Of a DNA stretch of 64,000 nt, positions 11,172-20,872 are shown in pieces. The stretch spans positions 186,001-250,000 of the forward strand of contig OZ176060.1 of NCBI GenBank assembly GCA_964247055.1, in the 5' to 3' direction. The DNA is from Paragordius varius. Lineage: Eukaryota; Nematomorpha. Each line of letters opens with the position of its first letter. Position 1 is the stretch's first letter. The translations under genes were made by a program, and so were the position numbers. The notes under the pieces are model-generated. The model ran no database searches. It was given only the letters and a program-made list of their open reading frames with translations, and was not told where the DNA came from.

Positions 11172-12353
11172 ATGAAAACCTTTTTAAAATAAAAGCGCTA
11201 AAGCAAAAATCAAAAATGCCATCTGTAATTGATAATGAAAAATTAACAACAAAATATCCGAACATTTTTCTAGCAATACATGAGAAGAATTTCGTACATG
11301 TCAGTGATTTGTATGGAAATATTTCTAAAAGCTTTGATATAAACTGCCATTTTGATAAATTTGTCCAAGATGGGCCATTTTTATGTAAAACATTAATACA
11401 TTGTAGATTATGGTCATTCACTAATAGAGCATCTATTTAATTTTATTGATGGAAGTGTAATTGAGTTAAGAAAAGACTCACTTGGATACCTATTAGACGC
11501 ATTTTTTTTCAAGAATAAACATTATCATCTTTCTATATTCCATTCTTCAGATCCTAGAAGGCACTTTATTGCTTATTATTGTTGTGGAACTAAAATATTG
11601 GTGTATTTTTATTATATTATAGGACTTTCCCGCACAAGATGGTGTGATTTGCCGATGGGATCCGGATTATATCTTTATAAGAGGCAAAGAAAATGATGAG
11701 ATTTATTGTTTAACTGATAAAAAAACAATTTCATTAGAAAGCAAAAGTCAAAAACTAATAAGTGGCTACAGTCATCTTTTTTGCTCAATATCAGATAATG
11801 AATCGGTTATCACAAATTTTACCAAATATAAACAAACAAGTCAAAAAACTAGTTTTCCCAATGATCAATGTCAGTTTTCGAAACACAATGATCATCTATT
11901 GTTGAAATATGAAGGAAATGTCTTTTCAATATATGATGCTTTAGAAGATAGGTGGTTTTTAAAATATAATTTGTTTTCTTTTAAAGTAAAATCTAGATGG
12001 AACTACATCATTTTTATGTAATTCATTATTTAAACATATATTTGATAGACAATCACATATAATATATCTTTATTTGCAATAGCATAAAAACGTACACTCT
12101 TGAAAAGGGATATTTTGATGGCATGTTTCTCCCCTACTCTCAAAATGTGGCATTTCTTTATTTTAATCCTAACTCGTTAGCTCCTTATCAATTCCAAACA
12201 TTAGTTTTTGATTTGAATCAAAAAGGAGAACTTATGCCTGAGAAAATAACTTTGCCTGTCATTAAGCCAAACGGACAAAATATGATAAACGCAAAGTATA
12301 TTTTGATGGAAAAATCGAAAGAAAGAAAATCATTTAACGAAGGAGATCTTTAA
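11172..12353 (+). pseudogene. Spliced host gene remnant, possible ankyrin-like N-terminus, unknown function
   Basis: A TTTTTACAG acceptor at 11,161-11,171 opens a reading frame (DENLFKIKALKQKSKMPSV...). It stays open to 11,440, shifts by +1 near 11,400 (continuing YGHSLIEHLFNFIDGSV) and shifts again near 11,601-11,622 into DFPAQDGVICRWDPDYIFIR. A clean 65-nt GT-AG intron (12,020-12,084, acceptor TTTGCAATAG) joins in frame to KTYTLEKGYFDGMFLPYSQN, which ends at 12,353. The segment KTLIH...VDYGHSLIEHL resembles an ankyrin repeat (TxLH..., GH...V..LL). The rest is not recognised. Both internal shifts coincide with 22-nt GT...AG segments, so either micro-introns or ordinary frameshifts explain them. 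Upstream exons, if any, lie beyond the MITE cluster. Coding appearance is good over about 380 codons, but the gene may be dead. Confidence 0.55.
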
Positions 12354-12428
12354 TCTTAATGTAACGATAGCATTCAAACATTCACCAAAAATAAAATATA
12401 ACAATAAATAATCATTATTAACCTTTTA

Positions 12429-12697
12429 CAGAAAAAATGAAATTTATACGGCTAAAACTTAAAAATCAAATATTTTTTCCAAAAAACAACTATGCTTTTT
12501 AAATCCTCAATTTTTGAAATCAAAATGATTGTTTTAGACAGCAAAATGTCATGAAAATCTTAACACAATTGATTGTGTTTATTACGATTGTGTTTAAATT
12601 TTTATAGAATAAATTAAAGGAAAAAATATGGTTTTTTATAAAAAAAATTGTTTTTAAATATATACGTTTTGTCCATATAATTTCAAGGTTTATTGTA
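12429..12697 (+). mobile_element. M1 MITE (Tc1/mariner-like)
   Basis: The start ACAGAAAAAATGAAATTTAT with ACGGCTAAAAC and the end ACGTTTTGTCCATATAATTT followed by TTTATTGTA form the imperfect terminal inverted repeat of the M1 family. The consensus begins CAGTAAAAATTGAAATTATA and continues CGGACAAAACGT. Length is about 270 bp and there is no transposase. Confidence 0.7.
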
Positions 12698-12699
12698 TT

Positions 12700-13840
12700 T
12701 TATGGGATTAGCTTATTTGCACACATTTTTATTGCGGTATAGCTCAATATTACTAGTCAATTTTTAGTAAAGCCGAAGTTAAATGCAATCCTAAGGTCGA
12801 AATTTAAGGCTTTAATGGTGTTTATGTATAAATCTGGCATTTTTTAAGACAATTTTAATAAAGTTAATTTATGTTATTTTACGGGGAATTGTGAATTTAT
12901 CATTAGTCCATATCATGTTGTAATTTTTCCAATAAGATACATTTTTATTCGTGACATTATTTATACTTGTAGGACTAATAACTAATCGGAAAAGGGCCTG
13001 ACTAAAATTCCTTTGCACAGTGCGCATAAATATGCTGATAAATGTATATATCCGAATTTGTATTAGAATTCTTTTCCTTTTTGGTTTTGAGGCGTACGAG
13101 ATAGTTTTTACCAGTTCTATGGTAATATTTTATAAATATGGAAAATTTATTGGTGAGATACTAAATGGTATTTTACTATGATTAAAAGCAAAACAATATT
13201 CGTGTCAAATTTTTGGATTGAGCTTCAAAAGTTCCAAACATTTACCCCTCTGGAATGAGTTCGTTTTATAATATACGCAAAAATACCGAAGGGCATTAAC
13301 AATTTTTAATATATGCTAGATTTTAGCATCCTAGACCATGTTTTTACAATATGCATGCTTTTCTTTAGTGAATGTTGAAGCTTATGTATTTTGTAGCATA
13401 ATGGAAACGGTATATAACTGGAAAAATATTATAAACACACCTTTTCTATATGATTTAATGCTGCTATAATAAGGGATAAATTTAACAAACTATATAAAAT
13501 CTAGAAACCTAAATATAACCGCTAAACACAACTGAATATTTAAAATTTTAGAATTGTTGTTACAAAATATTCTATAACATGAAGGCACATAGAGTTAATT
13601 ACCTAATTAAAAATCAATTTAAAATTTATAACGTACAGAGAACAATGCTCTTTCATATACCATATTTTTCATTAAAAACCTGTTGCTCATTTCAAAATCA
13701 ATAGAGTGTAGATTGTAAAACACTCAATCATTTTCACAAATATAATCATTATTTTTTAAGGCTCTATAAAATTATTTTCTTTATTAAAATTATTTGTCTT
13801 TTACTTTTTAGTCATTAATCTTTAAATTATGTTATAAGTA
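12700..13840. other. Unassigned intergenic DNA
   Basis: Slightly less AT-rich than the flanks, with no repeat shared elsewhere in the window that I can see. There is no convincing open frame or splice-site pair. Confidence 0.4.
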
Positions 13841-13842
13841 CC

Positions 13843-13905
13843 AGGTGTGTCTATAAGTACCGCTTAACTAAAGGCCTAGTAAAAAGTGCACACACCAATT
13901 TGACC
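13843..13905. mobile_element. Possible tiny mariner-type remnant
   Basis: TACCAGGTGTGTCTATAAGT at one end and CACACACCAATTTGACCTGG at the other give inverted CCAGGT / ACCTGG ends around about 40 bp. CCAGGTGT resembles mariner termini. It is too short to be sure. Confidence 0.25.
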
Positions 13906-15060
13906 TGGACTTTGTTTTTATCAAACACTTAATGACAAACAACATTTTTCGAGTAATATTGGGAACATATGAACATGCACTATTTGAAATATTACTTGAG
14001 ATATTATGTAAGAGAGTCTGCTAGATCTCACAACTGAAATCAATTGCAAGGATAATTTAACTAAATTCATCATCAATTGGCAATAGCATGGATCATATGA
14101 AAAAATCAAGTTTACGAGCAATGGGAAAGAAAACGTCTCACACCCATGTATGGAAACCAAGGAGGAGAAATGAGTAGTTGTTTTGGTTACAATTTAAAAA
14201 CTTTTGTTTTACCATTTTATTAGTTGGCTGGTCATCGCCTCCCTACCCAACCCTATTCTTTTAGTAATGTTGAGAATTGAAGATTATTCTCAAGAATTCT
14301 AACACTCAAAACGTTAGTTCACTTCTTCATATAGTCTTTTCCCCCAATGCTTAATGTTTCAATATAATAAGATGTTAGCATTTAGCTTTCCTTTCTTAAA
14401 GTTCCTCTACAATCTAAGAGAATATAATATTTACCCGAAAGTATAAGAGTCCTCTACCTATTCTTTCAATTATAAATTTGTTTCAAAATACACAGAATAT
14501 AAACGTTTAAAATAATCAAAAAGAAGTTTATAATTAATAAAACTTCGATTCTATTTTTGACTTTTTTTAGGTTATAAATATTTTCCCATTAACACATTAA
14601 TTAAATAATCATAATAAACATTAATAGCAAAAATACCTAAACCTACAAAAATTATAGGTAATATTGGGTTGAGTAAAATTAGCAAAGTAAATGTATCTGC
14701 ATAATTTAGAATTCACCAGGAGAGCTTAGTTAGCTTGTTATTAGATATATTAGTCAATACAAACAGGCAAGAGAGAGCATAAGAACAAACCAAATTATGT
14801 TGACAGTCTACTATTTGTCAGAGTGTGAGACGCCTTTCGTCCTTGAACTCAGCAGTCACAAATGAACGTGGATTCTTAATAAATGGTATTCATATCTTGA
14901 GACAATTTAAAACCAAGTAGAGTGGGGGAAATGAATATTTTAAGCTTAGAGTCCATATTGGGCAACCGATTGTATAAAAATTCAGCCAGATAATCGCTCC
15001 TTATAATCCTCAAGACATTTTACCAAATCCAACATCTTAAATTTGCCTTTATATTGCGTA
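13906..15060. repeat. E repeat region
   Basis: The part at 14,780-15,010 (ATGTTGACAGTCTAC, GTGTGAGACGCC, GAACTCAGCAGTC, AGCTTAGAGTCCATATTGG, ATAATCCTCAAG) shares its motifs with 50,170-50,530, where part forms a long foldback. The remainder is AT-rich and unassigned. Open frames here lack family signatures. Confidence 0.45.
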
Positions 15061-15440
15061 TGGTGAAAAAGTGTTGCTTTTGACTGAAAAAGGGTATATA
15101 ATCTTTCGTGTAATCAACAATTTTTTTTACAAAAAAAACATTGATGTATCGACAAATTGTTTTCTCTCATTAATAAAAAATTAACATTAAAAATATTTGC
15201 ATTCACCACTGTATTCAAAAATAAATTATATTTTTGTTGATCAATTAATTATTTATATTTATAGAAATGATTGAACCTAGTATATATAAATATAACTTAT
15301 TTCAACTTCTAATTATCAAATAGAATACAATTATAAAAAATATTAGTTTTAAAATAAATTTATTATTTTTAAATATAGAAAAGTATTTATATTAATTTTT
15401 TATAAAATTATATAACCATAAAATAATTAAAAAATAAAAA
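15061..15440. other. AT-rich intergenic DNA
   Basis: No supported feature. Homopolymer-rich and over 80% AT. Confidence 0.4.
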
Positions 15441-15444
15441 TTGA

Positions 15445-15525
15445 AATATAAAATGAAACGAGAGACGATTTCATTTCTTAACGGTTTTTTGATTTGTCTG
15501 ATTTTTATTTATTCGCAAAAATATT
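15445..15525 (-). repeat. H island, copy 2 (reverse orientation)
   Basis: Reads AAAATGAAACGAGAGACGAT then TTCATTTCTTAACGG, TTTTTTGATTTGTCTG and ATTTATTCGCAAAAATATTC. This matches copy 1 in orientation and sequence. Confidence 0.65.
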
Positions 15526-15599
15526 CAAATATTTTTGAAAAATGGGTACAATTAAATTTCATATTATGAAATATTTTAATAATTTTATTTTAAATTAAT

Positions 15600-17290
15600 A
15601 TTTTTATATTAAATTTTTGATTAAAATGCATGGGAAAAGTATATGCCATCTTTTTTATGTTTAGTGTGTTATTAATATTAATCTTTTTTAACCAAATCTA
15701 ACAAAACTCTCTTTACATAGAAAAATATGTTAGAATGATGATTAACCAATAACAAAGCAGATGAATGAAAAATAAATTGTTTTCTTCTAGAACCCATTTA
15801 AAACAAATTTATGTTACTATTAATTCAAAAAATATTCTACAAAAATTAATGAATAATTGTTAAGTTTTTTTGAATCATTATTACACCATTTTCAAATATG
15901 ATAGAAATTTATAATACTTCACCATATAATTTAATTGAGAATTAAGCTAGAATTCACATTAAATAAAGTCGCAAAAAATCTAATTTTATTACATAGGCAT
16001 TAGAGCTTAATTTTTAAAAATAATGCTCCTTTTCGCTATATATATTTTATCATTTAAAGATACCCATTTTTAGACACATACGAAAAAATATTTGCTATAT
16101 ATAAACTGTTGTAATTTGTAAATATTTGGATATCAATAGCGTCATGTATTATTAAAACTTGTTTATAAATACTAGACAAAAAATTTTTCTGCCACTCGAG
16201 TTATTTGCAATTACTGATATACCATCATTTTAACAGTAAATTCCCTAACTAAAATTATGATTCCATCTAAGGAATTGAAATAATTCGTTTTTTGATTATG
16301 CGCCCTCTTTATCAATTTTTTTAAAAAATGTTTTTCTATAAAAATTTACAACAACCCATTTGTAATATATCATTCGAACTCTATACAATGCATCCTAATA
16401 TATTTTACATCGATAATATATTGGACATAGGTAGAACGCGCGAAGCGAGAGCGTTTTTCTTAAGTAATGGATGAAAATAGCTCAAACGTTGTCCAGATAT
16501 CAATGAATGTCCAAAAAAAGATAACTCAAAAAAGTTTTTTGATTTAAACACTTGATTGCTTTTATGTCATTTAAAACAGCCATTTTTTGTTTTTCTATAT
16601 TACCATCTCCATTTATTGATTTTCTTTAGGAGGCTTATAATTCCAAGACTAAAAACAAAGTGTAGGTATTTTTTTGTTAACAATTATGTAATAAATTAAC
16701 AGTTATAATTATGCATTTTAGTATCCGCTAAATTTTGATATTAATAATTTCTATTTAAAAAGCAAACCTTTCAAAGATTTTTTTAAATTTTTTTTACTGA
16801 TGTAACCCTAATAATTATATTAAAAATTGACTTTTAAATTAGTGTTTCCAAGAAAATTTTTGACTTAATTAAGGGTTAAAAAATTTTACCATATAACCCA
16901 AAAAAACTTTAACCTAGGGTTGATTTATATCACTTACTACTATTTGAGAGATACAGTTTTTCGCGCTCTTCTCAATGATATAAAATACATGGCTTGATAT
17001 CTAAAACTTTTAATTGGGAAAATTTCGAGTTTAATTTTAAATCGGGGCCAAAAATTATCGATAACTAATATAAAAAAATTTTAGCTCTTAGACCATTTTT
17101 TTCAGATATACTATTTATATATTTTTATGATATTAATTTTAAATTTACAAGAATGGCAGATAAAAAAAGATCAAATCATGCTAAATATCTTAAAAAAATA
17201 AATGAATATCATTGATAAATAATATATATAACACTCTGTGATTAAATTCGTATATTTGAAATTCATATTTAATTTTTTTGTGAATAAATT
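15600..17290. other. AT-rich DNA with an F/J-type fragment
   Basis: ATGCCATCTTTTTTATGTTT near 15,645 and the following CCAATAAC... stretch resemble parts of the F and J blocks. A short GC-rich oddity, GAACGCGCGAAGCGAGAGCG, lies near 16,433-16,452. No gene is visible in the remaining approximately 1.6 kb. Confidence 0.4.
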
Positions 17291-17399
17291 ATATGTTTGT
17301 TGCAAGACTTACTTTATATAATTATATTTAACTAATCGGACAAGAATAATATTATAAACAGCCTTAATATGTGGAGCAAATAGTTTTGAAGAGAAAATT

Positions 17400-17640
17400 A
17401 ATTTTTATTAATTGGACAATTATGTTAAAACTGCTCATGAACAGAACGAATATGTGTTGTAAGTCTTTGATAAAAAATTTTTACATATCGGTCATTAATT
17501 TTTAATTTGTTAATGTAAGTATCTAATTTTTATTGCGAGATAACTTTTGTAAGACATTATCGAACAAATTTTGTAAGACCTAACTAGTTCATGAAGAGAG
17601 CCAATATATGCGGAAAAGCTGGATTTTTTAAAAAAATGTT
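17400..17640 (-). pseudogene. Strongly decayed C2H2 zinc-finger array
   Basis: On the minus strand, remnants of the zinc-finger coding sequence can be aligned by eye: GCTCATGAACAGAACGAATA, TGTGTTGTAAG, ACATATCGGTCATTAAT and CGAACAAATTTTGTAAGAC correspond to the linker, finger and Cys regions of the intact gene at 18.8-19.5 kb. Frames are destroyed and most Cys/His positions are lost. It indicates a further, older copy of the family about 1.2 kb from the best preserved one. Confidence 0.5.
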
Positions 17641-18120
17641 TTTTAAAATTGTACATTTATGTTTTATTTGCTTCTGACATTGATTGTGTGTTGCAAAATT
17701 TTTACCACCGAAAATTAGGCCAGGTTACATATACATTAAATATATAAATCATATTTTATATAATTCAAAAGAAACATAATCCGACAATTAAGTTTATAAA
17801 AGTTATCGATTAAATTCGAATAAATTATATGGGTTAATAAAATTTAATAAAAAATACTAATCAAATCTTTAGTTAATTGACATTTAGCCCAATAAAAGCT
17901 AGACTAAAACGTTTTATTTCACAATATTATTTATTGACTTGTCCTTGTGAAAATATATTCTTATATGATTATTCCTAGATTTATGTCATTTTTAATCGCC
18001 AAATATACTTTTTAATTTTTAAATTTTTATGATTACATTTATAGTTTTGATTTACTACTGGTCTTTTTAAAAAAGAGTGAAACGTATAAACTGACAATTA
18101 ATTTTAAACTGAAAATTACA

Positions 18121-18387
18121 TCGAAAAGGCGTAGCACGCCGATTAAACCGTAGAGCCTATTTGTTAAATAGATAGAAAACTTAGAGTTAGAGACTTTATT
18201 ATTGGTTACTTCACATTATTTTTACCCAAATTGCAATACAGTAAGATGTGAATAAAAAACAACAAACGGTGTGAAACATATATTTTTCCTATATCACAAC
18301 ATTAATTTTGTTTATCAATTTATGGAAAAGATTTGTTTTATATTCTACATTACTGTATTGCTAATTAGCCATCAATATAGAACTAGA
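18121..18387 (+). repeat. B block, copy 1
   Basis: Contains GGCGTAGCACGCCGATTAAA, CCGTAGAGCCTATTTGTTAA and CAACAAACGGTGTGAAAC. The same order occurs near 38.35 and 60.79 kb, inverted at 25.43-25.71 kb, and in part at 45.4 kb. It always lies beside an M1 MITE and a zinc-finger copy. Confidence 0.75.
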
Positions 18388-18637
18388 CAGTAAAAATTGA
18401 AATTATACGGACAAAACGTGAACATATAAAGACAATTTTTTCAAAAGACAAACTATATATTTTAGAATCAAATTTATCGTATATATAATTAGAATTGTAA
18501 AATACATAATTGATTGTGTTACCAGTAAATCTAATTTACAAAACAATCAGTTTATGAAATCAAGATATAATGGTTGCCTTTAAGACAAAACATTTGGGTT
18601 TGAATTTTTACGTTTGGCCGTTATTCGATTTTTCCTA
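18388..18637 (+). mobile_element. M1 MITE beside zinc-finger gene 1
   Basis: Starts CAGTAAAAATTGAAATTATA with CGGACAAAACGTG and ends TTTACGTTTGGCCGTTATTC. It has about 250 bp and degenerate terminal inverted repeats. Same position relative to B and the zinc-finger 3' end as the copies at 38.6 and 61.2 kb. Confidence 0.75.
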
Positions 18638-18795
18638 CAAAATAAACTCCACGGTCAAATATCATTCCAAATATTTTATTAACTATGCTTTTTCAAAACG
18701 TCTTCATAAAATAATATGAATCTTAATATCTTTTATATTTAAACAAAATTATATTTAATGCTACATGAAATATTATATGATGTTGAGTAAAGTGT

Positions 18796-19596
18796 TCATT
18801 TATGTATATTTTTAATATGCCTGGCAATACTGCTTTTTTCGGTATATTCCTTTTTACAAATCGGACATTCATGTTTAATTTTCCTGTGAACAGCTTGAAT
18901 ATGTGTTCCAAGATAGCCTTTTTTAGTATATTTCTTTTTACAAATCGGACATTTATGTTTAATTTTCTCATGAATTGACTTAATGTGCCTATCAAGATTG
19001 CCTTTGTTAGAAAATATTTTCGAACAAATTTTGCACGAGTATTTAACTTTTTCATGAACAGAACGAATATGTGTGACTAAAACATGTTTATCCTTATAAA
19101 TTTTATCACATTGAATACATCGATAATTATGGGCCAATTTTGAAAAGTTTAAAGATTTAATAGATTTTGTTTTATCATCAAATAGCATGTTAATATCATT
19201 CAAGCTTACGCCATTGGAATCAATATTTGAAGATACCGAGCTTATATCTTTTACATATTTTGGTGATTTTTTCAGAGAAAGATCTAAAGGTTCTGTCTGT
19301 TCTCCTACCAAATCAATAATTAGGCTATCTTTGATGGTTTCGGTATTTTCATCATTTAAGTTATTATTTTGTTGAGTATTTTCGCTTTTATGTTCCCTTA
19401 AATGACAAAGGTTATGGAAAGAAGCGTTCAGAATTCTCCGTAAATCATCGTTTGTAAAGTCTTCGTTTTCCAATAAATCAATAAATGATGTCGGTTTATA
19501 TGGATCATCAATATACGTTTCTTGTTGATTTTTGAGTTCTACTTTATAAAGTTTAGTATCGAGATCACACCAAAGTTTGTAAGTCGAATCGCCGAA
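18796..19596 (-). CDS. C2H2 zinc-finger protein with PLDLS (CtBP-type) motif, terminal exon
   Basis: The last exon of a putative transcriptional regulator. A pyrimidine-rich acceptor (ACAAATTTGTTTAG) at its 5' edge leads into FGDSTYKLWCDLDTKLYK and on, in one open frame, to the stop at 18,796. An internal ATG at 19,473 gives 225 residues, but the frame is open above it, so the true start is in an upstream exon I could not find. EPLDLSLKKSPK lies about 60 residues after that ATG. PxDLS is the known docking motif for the corepressor CtBP. Four fingers follow, all C-X2-C-X12-H-X4-H, with short IHEKIKH-type linkers unlike the TGEKP of classical arrays. The predicted role is sequence-specific repression in the nucleus. 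It is the only copy here with an uninterrupted frame and all zinc ligands. Confidence 0.75.
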   Translation of the reverse strand, partial: FGDSTYKLWCDLDTKLYKVELKNQQETYIDDPYKPTSFIDLLENEDFTNDDLRRILNASFHNLCHLREHKSENTQQNNNLNDENTETIKDSLIIDLVGEQTEPLDLSLKKSPKYVKDISSVSSNIDSNGVSLNDINMLFDDKTKSIKSLNFSKLAHNYRCIQCDKIYKDKHVLVTHIRSVHEKVKYSCKICSKIFSNKGNLDRHIKSIHEKIKHKCPICKKKYTKKGYLGTHIQAVHRKIKHECPICKKEYTEKSSIARHIKNIHK

Positions 19597-19599
19597 ATC

Positions 19600-20800
19600 T
19601 AAACAAATTTGTTAGAAATGTAATTTGAAAAGTCAAATTATTGATGATGAAATAAGCTTTAAAAGCCCAAGTAATGACATAAAACTTATTGTACAGGTTT
19701 ATTATTGTTACTATCAATATTACAACCTTTGCAAACATTAAAACAATACAGTAATGATTAAAATTAATAAAATGTACAATAAGGATTAATATTTTTTATA
19801 AAAGAAAATCATACTTATCAAAAGTAAAATTTTTCTACATAAACTATTATATTACATATGATATCTAAAATTGATTAGATTAACATTTATATCTTTATGG
19901 CCTGTATTGCAACTTAAAATGATGAGTGTTAAATATAAAAATGTAAAGTGTGGATGTCGGAAAAAAATATTTTACTGGAATTAGATTTAGTCTTAAATTT
20001 CTAAATATAAAAATTATCAAATATTAATGTAAGGTTACATAAAGTCGTGTATTGGTAAAATATTTTAATTGAAACAAATGACACTAAAAAAAACTATTAT
20101 AAGGAGAGATTAATTGAGATTTTGAAATCAAAAAATTAATTTGTTATATATGTATAATTTAGATAAAATCATATAATCGATTACTACAAGTAATCTTTGT
20201 CAAACGTAAAAAAAATTAATATATATGCTAAAATATAAATTAATTATTTTTCTAAAAAATGCAAACCAAATTAAACAAAATTATATTTATTATAATATTT
20301 ATTAATTGATTCAATTTATAAAATATTAGCAGTTATTTGTCTAATGAAACGTTATGAAATTTAATTATAGGTGATATTGTTACATTAAAATGGATTATTT
20401 TATTTTTACGAATTAAATATATATTTAAAAGTCAAAAAAAAATTATTTTTTGAATATTAATAACAATAATCATCAAAATTAAAAATTATTTCAATTATAA
20501 AATAAATATATAATCTAAAAAATAATATTAAAATATTATCTAATTTTTTATTTATAAACATATATAAACTATAAGAATAATTTTAAAAACAAGATAATTA
20601 ATGTTAATTAAAATAAAAAAAATATTCCATTAATTAAACAATTTACTTTAATTATCTACAAATTTAATAAAGTTATAAATAATATTAATTATAAAAATCA
20701 ATTTGATATATAAATAAATTAAAATAAAATAATTAATATAAAAATTAGAAAAATATAAAAAAATATACCCATATTCCAAATAATTTGAATATTTTATCGA
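19600..20800. repeat. Upstream part of zinc-finger unit 1
   Basis: Shares GTACAGGTTTATTATT, CAATACAGTAATGAT and further AT-rich sequence with 40.29-41.3 kb, so it was duplicated together with the gene. The first exon and promoter of the zinc-finger gene should lie here, but I cannot identify them. Confidence 0.55.
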
Positions 20801-20804
20801 ATAA

Positions 20805-20872
20805 TAAAAAGCAGACAATTAAAAAAACCGTTAAAAATTAAATCGTCTGTCGTTTCATTTTATATTTAAATC
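20805..20872 (+). repeat. H island, copy 3
   Basis: AAAGCAGACAATTAAAAAAA then CCGTTAAAAATTAAATCG and TCTGTCGTTTCATTTTATAT. It lies inside the unit that also recurs at 41.3 kb. Confidence 0.7.

Noticed and set aside
13921-14160. 79-codon open frame on the minus strand
   Set aside because: Low-complexity hydrophobic product, no splice context and no family signature. It lies in repeat E surroundings.
16433-16452. GAACGCGCGAAGCGAGAGCG as a promoter or transposon end
   Set aside because: A single short GC-rich string without partner or repeat elsewhere in the window.
18723-19055. 110-codon frame overlapping zinc-finger gene 1
   Set aside because: A shifted-frame shadow of the finger array. Its internal repeats (KKAIL, NVRFVKRNI) merely echo the finger periodicity. 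The same applies to shadows at 24.67, 24.89 and 61.63-61.92 kb.
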